From: Micromonospora sp. LH3U1
GTDB taxonomy: Bacteria; Actinomycetota; Actinomycetes; Mycobacteriales; Micromonosporaceae
Direction of reading: 5' to 3'
DNA: 64,000 bases
Assembly (NCBI RefSeq): GCF_028475105.1
Contig: NZ_CP116936.1
Coordinates: 7,026,249-7,090,248, forward strand
The translations under genes were made by a program, and so were the position numbers. Below the pieces are notes generated by a model. That model was not told where the DNA came from. It did no database searches and saw nothing but the letters and a program-made list of their open reading frames with translations. Shown here one piece after another: positions 33,253 through 41,510 of this stretch (positions within the stretch are counted from its first letter, which is position 1; each line of letters opens with the position of its first letter).

Positions 33253-36189
33253 TCAGTCCCGGTTGGGCGGCAGGCTGGGCAACAGCCCGCCGCCGTTACC
33301 GCCGTTACCGGGGCCGCCGGGAGTGTTCGGGTTGTTGCCGCCGGGGGTGCCCCCTTGGTTGCCACCGGGATTCGGGCAGAAGAAATCGGTCAGCGGGTTG
33401 CAGGCCGGCTGATTCGGCTGATTCGGCAGGGTCGGCGTCTCAGGCGGCGGGGGCGGCGCTTCACCGTTTCCGGAATCCGGGTCGCCGATGTTCGCCGCCG
33501 GCGGGAAGTCGGCCTTCGGTTTGCCCTTCAGCGCCTCGTTCATGAACCGCTCCCAGATGTCACCAGGGAGGTTGCCACCGCTGACCTTGCGCTTGTCCGT
33601 GAGAATGAGTGGCTTCCGGTCCTTGACGTTGCCCACCCATACCGCAGTGGCCAACTGTGGCGTGTAGCCGATCATCCAGGCGTCGCCGTTGTCCTTGCTG
33701 TCGCCCTTGAGCTCCCAGGTGCCGGTCTTCGAGGCCGCCTTACGGCCGTCATCGAGCCGGTGGTTGACCGCAGCCGGATAGTCCTTCAGCACCGACGTCA
33801 CGTCGTCGACCACGCCCTTGTCGATCTTCCGCTTCGAGTCGAGCTTCTCGCTGTAGACCTTGTCCCACTTGCCGGAGTTCGGATTCTGTTTCTCCACCGA
33901 GTACAGGAAGTGCGCCTTGTTGTAGACGCCCCCGTTGGCGAAGGTAGCGACGCCGTTGGCGTGGTCCAGCACCGTGATCGGGTATTGGCCGTAGCCGACC
34001 ACATTGAAGAACGGATCCGGCGTGATGTCCTTCGGGTTGGTCTTGGTCAGGTCGTAGGACTTCGCCGGGTTGGTGTCAGTACGCCACATGGTGGTGACAC
34101 CGGCCTGCTTGGCCATGTCCACGACCTTGTCCGCGCCGATCTCCTCGGTGACGTAGTAGAACGGCACGTTCAGGGACTTGAGCGTGGACACTCGGAGCGT
34201 GCAGGAATTGTGGCAGGACGGGTCGTCCGTGCCGGCGTTGCTGACCTTGAACTTGGTGCCCTCCGGGGTGAACGCCTTGCCCTTCCAGCGAGACTCAAGC
34301 GCCTTCTTTTCCTTGAGCGCGGCCGCCAGGGTGTAAATCTTGAAGCTGGAGCCCGGTGAGTGGCCACCGCTCAGATTGCCGCTGGAGTCGGTGTTCTTAC
34401 CGGCGTAGTCGGTGCCGGTGCCGTTGTCGCCGCCGTAGTAGGCGACCACCCGACCATTCGAGGGATCGATCGCGACCACTGCGGCCATGAGGTTGCTCGG
34501 CTGGCCGGCCAACTCGGAACCCTTGGACTTGCGCTGAGCCGTCTCGACGGCCGCCGCCTGGATCTTGGTGTCGACGGTGGTGCGGATCCGGTAACCACCA
34601 GCCATCAGTGCCTGAGAGCACAGCGGCTTGGCTTCCGTCACCTGCGTGTCCTTGTCGACACAGATGCCTCTGTCCCGCATCTCTTCCCGGACGTAGTTGA
34701 TCACGTTGCCGTACGGCGTGTCGACGCCGAAGTCGACCCCGATGCCGCCCTTCTTCGGGGCCTTGATGCTCTTGGGGTAGGCGGCAGGCCGCGGCTCCTT
34801 GCCGGGCACACCAAGCCAGCCCTCCTTGACCATGCCCTCGATCACGTAATTCCAGCGATCCTGGGCCGCGGTCGGGTTGACCGCCGGGTCGTACCCCTGG
34901 TGGGTGGAGCTGGGCTCTGGCTGCTTGATCAGGGCCGCGAGCACTGCGCCCTCGCCCGGGTCGAGCTTGCTCACCGTCTTGCCGAAGTAGGTCTGCGCCG
35001 CCGCTTCGATGCCGTACGCGCCTCGGCCGAAGTAGATGACGTTGAGGTAGTGCTGCATGATCTGCGGCTTGGTGTACTCATCGTTCAACTTGGAGGCGAA
35101 GATCGCCTCCTTCACCTTGCGGCCGTAGGTGTCGTCCTTGAGGTTCTCGATCGCGTTGCGGGCGTACTGCTGGGTGATCGTCGACGCGCCCTGCTTGTCG
35201 CCGCCGGAGAGGTTGTTCCAGGCGGCCCGGGCGATGCCCTTGTAGTCCACGCCGGAGTGCCGGTAGAAGTTCCGGTCCTCGGCGGCGGCCACCGCGTCCT
35301 GCACGTACTGCGGGATCTGGTCGATGCTCACCAGGGTGCGGTTCTGATCGCCCACCTTGGCAATGATCGTCTTGTTGTCGAACGCGTAGAGAGTGGTCGC
35401 CTGCGGTGGGATGATCTCGTCCGGCATGACCACGTTGGTCGAGTAGTAGGTGAACCCGACCACGCCGACGCCGGCGAGCATGATGAAGACCGCGAAACCG
35501 GCGATCAGCAGGTTCATCCGCTTGCGCTTCTTCGCCCGCGCCGCAGCGCCCGAGTCACCCGGACCACGACCGCCCCGACCCGGACCGTTGGGCCCACCCG
35601 GGCCACCTGGTCCGCCCGGGCCACCTGGGCCACCTGGGCCGCCAGCGACCGGTGAGACACTCGCCCGGGCGACCGCCGCACGGCCACCCACCGACGCGGA
35701 ACCGACACTGGCCCGGCCCGCCGAGGCGGTCCCGACAGAAGCGGCGCCGACGGCAGCGGCACCGACCACGGCCCGACCTGCCGGTGCGCCCGGCGCTGGG
35801 GAGACGGGCACCGAGGCCCGGCCCGCGCCAGCGCGACCGGCGGCCACACCCGGTGCCGGCGACACCGGCACCGAGGCCCGGCCCGGGGATGCCGAACCCA
35901 CCGAGGCGGACCCGGCGGCCGCACCGCCACGCGGTGGCACCGAGGCCGCACCGCCACGCGGTGGCACCGAGGCCGAACCGCCGACCGTGGCCCGCCCACC
36001 GGCGGCCCGTGGTGTCACTGAGGCACGACCCGGGGTTGCCGCGCCGCCCTCCGATGCCGACCAGCCGCTCCCGCGGGAGTCACCGCCGGGTTGTCGGTAC
36101 GCGTCGTCCGCGCCCGGCCCGGGGTCGCCGTCCGTGCCCGAGTATTGGGCCCGTCCGCGCGCAGAACTGGGTTCGCCGTACGAGTTCAT
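33253..36189 (-). CDS. ponA: Bifunctional class A penicillin-binding protein (transglycosylase/transpeptidase)
   Basis: A 978-residue protein. Residues 1 to about 215 form a cytoplasmic, repetitive tail (SVPPRGGA and SVPVSPAPG repeats, then a GGP-repeat tract). One signal-anchor helix lies at about 224-248. The GT51 domain (about 270-470) has AVAAAEDRNFYRHSGVDYKGI with the catalytic Glu, GGDKQGASTITQQYARN and FGRGAYGIEAAAQTYFGK. The transpeptidase domain has SPGSSFK (active Ser), SLN and KTG in ASKTGTWE. A Pro/Gly-rich extracellular tail ends the protein. It polymerises and cross-links peptidoglycan. Divergence from DUF5318 and nearness of the GT87 gene match the ponA1 locus of mycobacteria. 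Confidence 0.96.
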   Translation of the reverse strand: MNSYGEPSSARGRAQYSGTDGDPGPGADDAYRQPGGDSRGSGWSASEGGAATPGRASVTPRAAGGRATVGGSASVPPRGGAASVPPRGGAAAGSASVGSASPGRASVPVSPAPGVAAGRAGAGRASVPVSPAPGAPAGRAVVGAAAVGAASVGTASAGRASVGSASVGGRAAVARASVSPVAGGPGGPGGPGGPGGPGGPNGPGRGGRGPGDSGAAARAKKRKRMNLLIAGFAVFIMLAGVGVVGFTYYSTNVVMPDEIIPPQATTLYAFDNKTIIAKVGDQNRTLVSIDQIPQYVQDAVAAAEDRNFYRHSGVDYKGIARAAWNNLSGGDKQGASTITQQYARNAIENLKDDTYGRKVKEAIFASKLNDEYTKPQIMQHYLNVIYFGRGAYGIEAAAQTYFGKTVSKLDPGEGAVLAALIKQPEPSSTHQGYDPAVNPTAAQDRWNYVIEGMVKEGWLGVPGKEPRPAAYPKSIKAPKKGGIGVDFGVDTPYGNVINYVREEMRDRGICVDKDTQVTEAKPLCSQALMAGGYRIRTTVDTKIQAAAVETAQRKSKGSELAGQPSNLMAAVVAIDPSNGRVVAYYGGDNGTGTDYAGKNTDSSGNLSGGHSPGSSFKIYTLAAALKEKKALESRWKGKAFTPEGTKFKVSNAGTDDPSCHNSCTLRVSTLKSLNVPFYYVTEEIGADKVVDMAKQAGVTTMWRTDTNPAKSYDLTKTNPKDITPDPFFNVVGYGQYPITVLDHANGVATFANGGVYNKAHFLYSVEKQNPNSGKWDKVYSEKLDSKRKIDKGVVDDVTSVLKDYPAAVNHRLDDGRKAASKTGTWELKGDSKDNGDAWMIGYTPQLATAVWVGNVKDRKPLILTDKRKVSGGNLPGDIWERFMNEALKGKPKADFPPAANIGDPDSGNGEAPPPPPETPTLPNQPNQPACNPLTDFFCPNPGGNQGGTPGGNNPNTPGGPGNGGNGGGLLPSLPPNRD
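35921..35974 (-). repeat. 27-bp perfect tandem repeat in ponA
   Basis: Units 35921-35947 and 35948-35974 encode two copies of ASVPPRGGA in the cytoplasmic tail. Confidence 0.8.
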
Positions 36190-36386
36190 TCCTCACACCC
36201 TGCCGGTCGCGGTGAGGCGCGGCTGCGCCACCACCGGGTTGCCGTGAGTTGCTTCACCCGGGACGCCGGCACGGGGGTGCCGTTTCACCGAGGTAATTGC
36301 AGTATTAATCGGGCCAATCGGACCATCGAGTGGTCGACCATCCCAGGTTTCGTCTGCGGCCCCTGGGCCGGTCCAACCAGCTGCGA

Positions 36387-36836
36387 TCACCGTTGCGCCT
36401 CTCGCCTCCGCCGGCCGGCACCTTCGGCGCCAGCCACGTCCTGCTCGCCGGTGCCGTCGATGTCACCGGTCACACCGTCCCGACCGAGCAGGTACTGCTC
36501 GACGAGATGGTTCCAGTCACAGCCGAGGCACACCTCCACCACGAAGACCTGGAACTCACGCAGTGTCATCGCCAGCACGGGCAACTCGGTCAGTGTCCGG
36601 GCCTGGCCGGCGGACTGCTTGAGTTCGTCGCCGTAAATGTAGTGGACGAGGGTCAGGTTCTCGCTGCGACAGATCGGGCACCGCCGGTCGGTCGGCTCAC
36701 CGTGGAACCGGGCGGCGTTCTTCAGGTAGGGCGACGCGTCGCAGACGTCGTACGTGCCGACGCGGCCGGCCAGGAGCTCACGCAGCACTGCTCGCTTCTG
36801 AAGCGAGTAGTCGACGACCTGGCGCTGCGTACGCAT
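36387..36836 (-). CDS. DUF5318-family protein
   Basis: A 149-residue protein conserved next to ponA in actinobacteria (Rv0049-like). It has a zinc-ribbon-like set: CPICRSENLTLVHYIYGDELK supplies one Cys pair and VEVCLGCDWNHLVEQYLLG the other. YSLQKRAVLRELLAG at the N-terminus is family-typical. The function is unknown; cytoplasmic location is likely. TACCCT (36844-36849) lies 7 nt before the ATG on the minus strand, so it may be leaderless. A 197-bp gap separates it from ponA, which lies downstream on the same strand. Confidence 0.85.
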   Translation of the reverse strand: MRTQRQVVDYSLQKRAVLRELLAGRVGTYDVCDASPYLKNAARFHGEPTDRRCPICRSENLTLVHYIYGDELKQSAGQARTLTELPVLAMTLREFQVFVVEVCLGCDWNHLVEQYLLGRDGVTGDIDGTGEQDVAGAEGAGRRRREAQR

Positions 36837-36843
36837 GCGGAGA

Positions 36844-36849
36844 AGGGTA
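36844..36849 (-). promoter_or_regulatory. Candidate -10 box (TACCCT) of the DUF5318 gene
   Basis: TACCCT on the minus strand, 7 nt before the ATG. Confidence 0.35.
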
Positions 36850-36944
36850 CGCGGTCCGGCCCGAGCAGGCGACCATGCTCACAATCCGTGACGTTACCGT
36901 CCTGGAACGGGGGTTTGCCCTGGCCGACGCGACCCGCTAACGTG

Positions 36945-36967
36945 CGATGTATCGGTTCGATACATCG
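36945..36967. promoter_or_regulatory. PadR-type operator
   Basis: CGATGTATCG (36945-36954) and CGATACATCG (36958-36967) form a perfect 10-bp inverted repeat with a 3-nt spacer. ATGTAT...ATACAT half-sites are typical of PadR-family operators. It lies 44 bp before the padR-like gene and within the divergent promoter region, so autoregulation and control of ino1 are likely. Confidence 0.75.
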
Positions 36968-37011
36968 CGGCGGTTACCACTTCACGCCGGAGGGTAAAGA
37001 GAGGGTGGCCA

Positions 37012-37650
37012 GTGCTCGAGTTCGCCATCCTCGGCCTCCTGCAAGAGTCTCCGATGCACGGCTATGAGCTGCGCAAGGAGCTGACCGCCAAACTCGGTGC
37101 GATCCGGGCGGCAATCAGCTACGGCTCGCTCTACCCGACCCTACGCAGGCTGCAGGCGGCGGGATGGATCACCGAAGCTGCTGAGACGCCCGCCACTGCC
37201 GAGGAGGTTCCCGCGCTGACCAGCCGACGAGGTCGGGTGGTCTACAAAATCACCGCGGAGGGCAAGGAACGCTTCGCCCAGCTGATCGCACAGGCAGGGC
37301 CCGAGACGTACGACGACGCGGGCTTCGGGGTGCACTTCGCGTTCTTCGCCCGGACCGACCAGGCGACCCGACTGCGCATTCTGGAGGGTCGCCGCCGCAA
37401 GATCGAGGAGCGTCGCGAAGGGCTTCGTGACGTGCTGGGCCGGGCGGCCGAGCGCCTCGACGCTTACACGCTGGAACTGCAGCGCCACGGCCTTGACGCC
37501 TGTGAGCGCGAGGTCCGCTGGCTGGAGGAGCTCATCGCCAACGAGCGCTCCGGCCGAGCCCCGACGGTCCCGAACATCGGGACAGCCGGCGGCCGACGAC
37601 AAGACAACAGCCCGCCTCCGCCTGGAGAGACCAGGAATGAGCGGCCGTGA
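37012..37650 (+). CDS. PadR-family transcriptional regulator
   Basis: A 212-residue regulator. The winged helix (about 1-85) begins MLEFAILGLLQESPMHGYELRKEL and contains SYGSLYPTLRRLQAAGWI, the recognition region of PadR proteins. The C-terminal helical part (LEGRRRKIEERREGLRDVL, CEREVRWLEELIANE) should dimerise. Equivalent to Rv0047c, which also neighbours ino1 in mycobacteria. The palindrome at 36945-36967 is the probable operator. The stop overlaps or nearly overlaps the upstream-most possible ino1 start, and the genes form one transcript. Confidence 0.93.
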   Translation: MLEFAILGLLQESPMHGYELRKELTAKLGAIRAAISYGSLYPTLRRLQAAGWITEAAETPATAEEVPALTSRRGRVVYKITAEGKERFAQLIAQAGPETYDDAGFGVHFAFFARTDQATRLRILEGRRRKIEERREGLRDVLGRAAERLDAYTLELQRHGLDACEREVRWLEELIANERSGRAPTVPNIGTAGGRRQDNSPPPPGETRNERP

Positions 37651-37673
37651 CAGAAAAGAAGGAGGCAGACGCT

Positions 37674-38753
37674 ATGGGCTCCGTCCGCGTCGCCATCGTC
37701 GGTGTGGGTAACTGCGCCTCGTCCCTGATTCAGGGCGTCGAGTACTACCGGAACGCCGACCCGAACGACCGCGTCCCGGGTCTCATGCACGTCACCTTCG
37801 GCGACTACCACGTCTCTGACGTGCAGTTCGTCGCCGCGTTCGACGTGGACGCCAAAAAGGTGGGCATGGACCTCTCGGAGGCGATCGTCGCCAGCGAGAA
37901 CAACACCATCAAGCTCTGCGACGTACCGCCGACCGGCGTGTCCGTGCAGCGCGGCCCGACCTTCGATGGTCTGGGTGAGTACTACCGCGAGATCGTCGAG
38001 GAGTCCGACGCCGCGCCCGTCGACGTGGCGCAGGCGCTGCGCGACGCGCAGGTCGACGTCGTCGTCTCCTACCTGCCGGTCGGCTCCGAGCTGGCCGACA
38101 AGTTCTACGCCCAGGCCGCGATCGACGCCGGTTGCGCGTTCGTCAACGCCCTGCCGGTCTTCATCGCCTCCGACCCCGAGTGGGCCAAGAAGTTCGAGGA
38201 CGCGGGCCTGCCGATCGTCGGCGACGACATCAAGAGCCAGGTCGGCGCCACCATCGTGCACCGCGCTCTCGCGAAGCTCTTCGAGGACCGCGGGGTCGAG
38301 CTGCTGCGCACGTACCAGCTCAACTTCGGCGGCAACATGGACTTCATGAACATGCTGGAGCGCAAGCGGCTCGTCTCGAAGAAGATCTCGAAGACCCAGT
38401 CGGTCACCTCGCAGATCCCGCACGAGATGAGCAAGAGCGACGTGCACATCGGCCCGTCGGACCACGTGCCGTGGCTGGACGACCGCAAGTGGGCGTACAT
38501 CCGCCTGGAGGGCCGTTCGTTCGGTGACACCCCGCTCAACGCCGAGCTCAAGCTCGAGGTGTGGGACTCGCCGAACTCGGCCGGCGTCATCATCGACGCG
38601 GTCCGGGCCGCCAAGATCGCGCTGGACCGGAAGATCGCCGGGCCGATCCTGTCGGCCTCGTCGTACTTCATGAAGTCCCCGCCGGTGCAGTACGCCGACC
38701 ACGACGCCCACCAGGCCGTCGAGGAGTTCATCGCCGGCGAGGTCGAGCGCTGA
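37674..38753 (+). CDS. ino1: Inositol-1-phosphate synthase
   Basis: A 359-residue NAD-dependent myo-inositol-3-phosphate synthase, converting glucose-6-phosphate to inositol phosphate for mycothiol and phosphatidylinositol. Landmarks are the Rossmann start VRVAIVGVGNCASSLIQGVEYY, FVAAFDVDAKKVG, VVSYLPVGSE, GDDIKSQVGATIVHR, LNFGGNMDFMNM and the C-terminal SASSYFMKSPPVQY. The ATG at 37674 is preferred over the GTG at 37647 that overlaps padR because AAGGAGG (37659-37665) lies 8 nt before it. Expression probably follows the PadR regulator encoded upstream. Confidence 0.96.
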   Translation: MGSVRVAIVGVGNCASSLIQGVEYYRNADPNDRVPGLMHVTFGDYHVSDVQFVAAFDVDAKKVGMDLSEAIVASENNTIKLCDVPPTGVSVQRGPTFDGLGEYYREIVEESDAAPVDVAQALRDAQVDVVVSYLPVGSELADKFYAQAAIDAGCAFVNALPVFIASDPEWAKKFEDAGLPIVGDDIKSQVGATIVHRALAKLFEDRGVELLRTYQLNFGGNMDFMNMLERKRLVSKKISKTQSVTSQIPHEMSKSDVHIGPSDHVPWLDDRKWAYIRLEGRSFGDTPLNAELKLEVWDSPNSAGVIIDAVRAAKIALDRKIAGPILSASSYFMKSPPVQYADHDAHQAVEEFIAGEVER

Positions 38754-38782
38754 CCCGCTGAACGCACAGCACTACTCAGCAC

Positions 38783-38828
38783 AACACGGCGAGGGCCGGA
38801 TCCGTTCGGATCCGGCCCTCGCCGTGTT
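38783..38828. terminator. Perfect 21-bp hairpin between ino1 and ogt
   Basis: Arms 38783-38803 and 38808-38828 are exact complements around GTTC; the stem starts AA and ends TT. It lies between converging genes and should terminate both. Confidence 0.85.
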
Positions 38829-38843
38829 CAGCTCGACATTGCG

Positions 38844-39329
38844 TCAACCGTGGGACCAGGCGTTTCGCAGCGCGACGCCGGCCTCCAGCTCCAACAACTT
38901 GACCTTGCGAGGCAGGCCCCCACCGAAGCCGACCAGCTTGCCGCCCGCGCCGACGATCCGGTGACACGGCACGATCACCGGGACCGGGTTGCGGTTACAG
39001 GCCACGCCCACCGCCCGTGCCGCTCCGGGATCGCCGACCAGTCGCGCCACCTCGCCGTACGTCAGCGTCTCCCCGTACGGAATCCGCGTCATCTCCCGCC
39101 ACACGGCGCGTTCGAAGTCGGAGCCGCGCGGCACCGACACCGGAACGGTGAACGCCGTCAACTCACCGGCGAAGTACGCCCGCAGCTCGTCGACGGCCTG
39201 CCGGGACAGCGCGTGGTCGGGTTGCTCGGTGGCCGCGTCGACCCGGCCGAAATGCGCGCCGCAGACGCTCGTGCCGTCGGTGGCGACGGAGAACTCACCG
39301 ATCGGTGAGTCGAGCACGGCCCAGCGCAT
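38844..39329 (-). CDS. ogt: Methylated-DNA-[protein]-cysteine S-methyltransferase
   Basis: A 161-residue single-domain enzyme that repairs O6-alkylguanine in DNA by accepting the alkyl group. The active-site motif is VPVIVPCHRIVGAGG, with the acceptor Cys near residue 129. The helix-turn-helix is upstream (TYGEVARLVGDPGAARAVGVACNRNP), with the conserved Arg finger. The ATG at 39327-39329 (MRWAVLDSPIGEF) starts the family match, although the frame stays open to 39905. Divergent from the NfeD-like gene. Confidence 0.94.
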   Translation of the reverse strand: MRWAVLDSPIGEFSVATDGTSVCGAHFGRVDAATEQPDHALSRQAVDELRAYFAGELTAFTVPVSVPRGSDFERAVWREMTRIPYGETLTYGEVARLVGDPGAARAVGVACNRNPVPVIVPCHRIVGAGGKLVGFGGGLPRKVKLLELEAGVALRNAWSHG

Positions 39330-39394
39330 CCACCCATTCTCCCCGACCCGGCGTACCCCGCCGGCAGGAGGCGACCGGCGTTGCGCGGCGTCGA

Positions 39395-39400
39395 TACCGT
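39395..39400 (+). promoter_or_regulatory. Candidate -10 box (TACCGT) for the NfeD-like gene
   Basis: TACCGT is followed by 7 nt and GTG 39408, the leaderless geometry seen elsewhere in the window. Confidence 0.4.
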
Positions 39401-39407
39401 TCAGGTC

Positions 39408-39920
39408 GTGGCAACGGGGACGCTCATCTTTTTGATCATCGGCGGGGCGGGCATCGGGGTGCTCGCGCTCGCACTGCTCGGCACCGAGATTTTCCAGTTC
39501 GGGCACGCCGACGTGGACGGTCCGATCTCGGTCGAAACGGTCGCCGGCTTTGCCGGGGCGTTCGGGTTCGGCGCGGCCATCGTCAACGAGTTGCTCGGTG
39601 CGCGTACACCGGGCATGCTCGTCGGCGCGGCGGCCGGTGGCGTGCTCGCGGCCGTGCCCACCGGCTGGTTGGCGTCCCGGCTGAGCCGGGCGGCGCGGAA
39701 CATGCGCACCGACCCCACCCCCACCCGCGACGACCTGGTCGGCGCGCTCGGCCTGGTCGTCACCCCGGTGCCGGTCGACGGCTACGGCGAGGTCCGGGTA
39801 CGCCTCGCCGGCCAACCGGTCAAGCTCAGCGCCCGCGCGGACAAGCCGATACCGCTCGGCACCCAGGTCTTCGTGGTGCAGGCGCTCAGCGAGACCAGCG
39901 TGCACGTCGAAACCTACTGA
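39408..39920 (+). CDS. NfeD-like membrane protein, flotillin partner
   Basis: A 170-residue protein with two or three membrane helices in the first 95 residues (TLIFLIIGGAGIGVLALALLG, then GMLVGAAAGGVLAAVPTGWLA). The C-terminal OB-like domain (about 105-168, DDLVGALGLVVTPV, GYGEVRVRLAGQPV, VFVVQALSETSVHVE) is as in NfeD/YuaF proteins. These pair with flotillins in membrane microdomains, and a flotillin gene follows by 26 bp. The GTG at 39408 is favoured by the leaderless -10 box; a TTG at 39381 with AGGAGG 9 nt upstream is a real alternative. Confidence 0.8.
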   Translation: MATGTLIFLIIGGAGIGVLALALLGTEIFQFGHADVDGPISVETVAGFAGAFGFGAAIVNELLGARTPGMLVGAAAGGVLAAVPTGWLASRLSRAARNMRTDPTPTRDDLVGALGLVVTPVPVDGYGEVRVRLAGQPVKLSARADKPIPLGTQVFVVQALSETSVHVETY

Positions 39921-39946
39921 CTTCCTCTCGTAGACGGGACTTCTCT

Positions 39947-41464
39947 ATGGCCCTGCTCATCGCCATCGGTGGTGCGGTCCTCCTCGCGCTCATCCTGGTG
40001 CTCTTCGTGCTCTCCCGGATCAAGGTGGCCGGACCGAACGAGGCGTTCATCGTCACCGGCCGCAAGGGCCGCACCACGCAGACCGCCGACGGCGCCCGGT
40101 CGACCGACAACTCCGGGCAGAAGGTCGTGCTGGGCGCCTCGGTCTTCGTGCTGCCGGTGGTGCAGAAGCTCCAGTCGCTCGACCTGTCCAGCCGGCGGAT
40201 CGACGTCGGCATCCGGGGCGCGGTCAGCAAGCAGGGCATCCGCGCCGATCTGCACGGCGTGGCGATCGTCAAGGTCGGCGGGACCGAGGACGCGATCCGG
40301 GCCGCTGCCCAGCGGTTCCTGCACCAGCAGGACGAGATCGACAACTTCACCCGGGAGGTGCTCGCCGGGGCGCTGCGCTCGATCGTGGGCCGGCTCACCG
40401 TCGAGGAGGTCATCCGGGACCGGGCGGCGTTCGCGAGCGCCGTGGCCGAGGAGGCCGAGCACTCGATGACCAACCAGGGTCTCGTGCTGGACACCTTCCA
40501 ACTCCAGGACATCCTCGCCGAAGGGTCCTACCTGCAGGACCTCGGCCGACCCGAGGCCGCCCGCGTGCTCAAGGACGCGGCCATCGCCGAGGCGCGGGCC
40601 CGGCAGCAGGCCGAGCAGGAACGGCTGCTCGCCGAAGAGGCCATCGCGGAGGCGAACCGGAACCTGTCCCTCAAGCAGGCCGGCATCCAGGCCGAGATCG
40701 ACGCGGCGAAGGCGAAGTCCGCCGCGGCCGGTCCGCTCGCTCAGGCTGAGCGGGACCAGGCGATCCTCTCCGAGCAGCAGAAGGTCGCCGAGCGCAACGC
40801 CGAACTCAAGCAGCGCCAGCTGGACACCGAGGTGCGCAAGCCCGCCGACGCGGCCCGGTACAAGGTGGAGCAGGAGGCCGAGGCGTCCCGCAACGCGGCC
40901 GTGCTGCACGCGGACGCCCAACGGCAGTCGGTCATCGCCGCCGCGCAGGCCTCCGCCGAGCAGGCGCGACTCACCGGTGAGGGCGAGCGGGCGCGGCGTG
41001 CCGCGCTCGCCGAGGCGAACGCGATCGAGGGCGCCAAGGAAGGTGAGGCCGAGCAGCGCCGACGCTCGGCGATCGCCGAGGCGGTGGAGCGGGAGGGTCA
41101 GGCCGAGGCCGCAGCCATCCTCGCCAAGGGTGAGGCGGAGGCGGACGCGATGGCGCGCAAGGCCGAGGCGTTCGCCGCGTACGGGGAGGCAGCGGTGTTG
41201 GACCTCCTGGTCAAGGTGCTGCCGCAGGTGGTGGCGGCGGCCAGCGCGCCGATCGGGGCGATCGACAAGATGACCGTCATCTCCACCGACGGTGCCTCGT
41301 CGCTGACGAAGTCGGTGGCCGGCAACGTCGCCCAGGGGCTCCAGCTCGGCAGCGACCTGACCGGGATCGACCTGCCCGGTCTGCTGGCCCGGCTCGGCTC
41401 GGCGTCCGCCCCGGCCAGCAAGGACAACGGCTCGGTGGACGGGACGGCCGTCGAGACCCGCTGA
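39947..41464 (+). CDS. Flotillin/SPFH-domain protein
   Basis: A 505-residue flotillin. The N-terminal membrane anchor (2-22) is followed by the SPFH/PHB domain (about 25-190, FIVTGRKGRTT, VFVLPVVQKLQSLDLSSRRIDV, GLVLDTFQLQDILAEG). A long Ala/Glu/Arg coiled coil with repeats of EA and AEA type (about 200-400) and a C-terminal oligomerisation region follow. It should scaffold membrane domains and affect fluidity. The order NfeD-like then flotillin matches the Bacillus yuaFG-type pairing. A terminator-like hairpin follows. Confidence 0.93.
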   Translation: MALLIAIGGAVLLALILVLFVLSRIKVAGPNEAFIVTGRKGRTTQTADGARSTDNSGQKVVLGASVFVLPVVQKLQSLDLSSRRIDVGIRGAVSKQGIRADLHGVAIVKVGGTEDAIRAAAQRFLHQQDEIDNFTREVLAGALRSIVGRLTVEEVIRDRAAFASAVAEEAEHSMTNQGLVLDTFQLQDILAEGSYLQDLGRPEAARVLKDAAIAEARARQQAEQERLLAEEAIAEANRNLSLKQAGIQAEIDAAKAKSAAAGPLAQAERDQAILSEQQKVAERNAELKQRQLDTEVRKPADAARYKVEQEAEASRNAAVLHADAQRQSVIAAAQASAEQARLTGEGERARRAALAEANAIEGAKEGEAEQRRRSAIAEAVEREGQAEAAAILAKGEAEADAMARKAEAFAAYGEAAVLDLLVKVLPQVVAAASAPIGAIDKMTVISTDGASSLTKSVAGNVAQGLQLGSDLTGIDLPGLLARLGSASAPASKDNGSVDGTAVETR

Positions 41465-41479
41465 CGGATGTACGCCGAC

Positions 41480-41510
41480 GGGCGCCGCTCCCGGAGTCGG
41501 GGCGGCGCCC
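41480..41510. terminator. 12-bp hairpin between flotillin and pcnA genes
   Basis: Arms 41480-41491 and 41499-41510 pair with one G-T wobble and a 7-nt loop, and abut the pcnA stop codon. Placed between converging genes. Confidence 0.65.

Noticed and set aside
39381..39407. TTG start of the NfeD-like gene with AGGAGG 9 nt upstream
   Set aside because: Plausible, but the TACCGT box 7 nt before GTG 39408 would remove this segment from the mRNA. Kept as the alternative.
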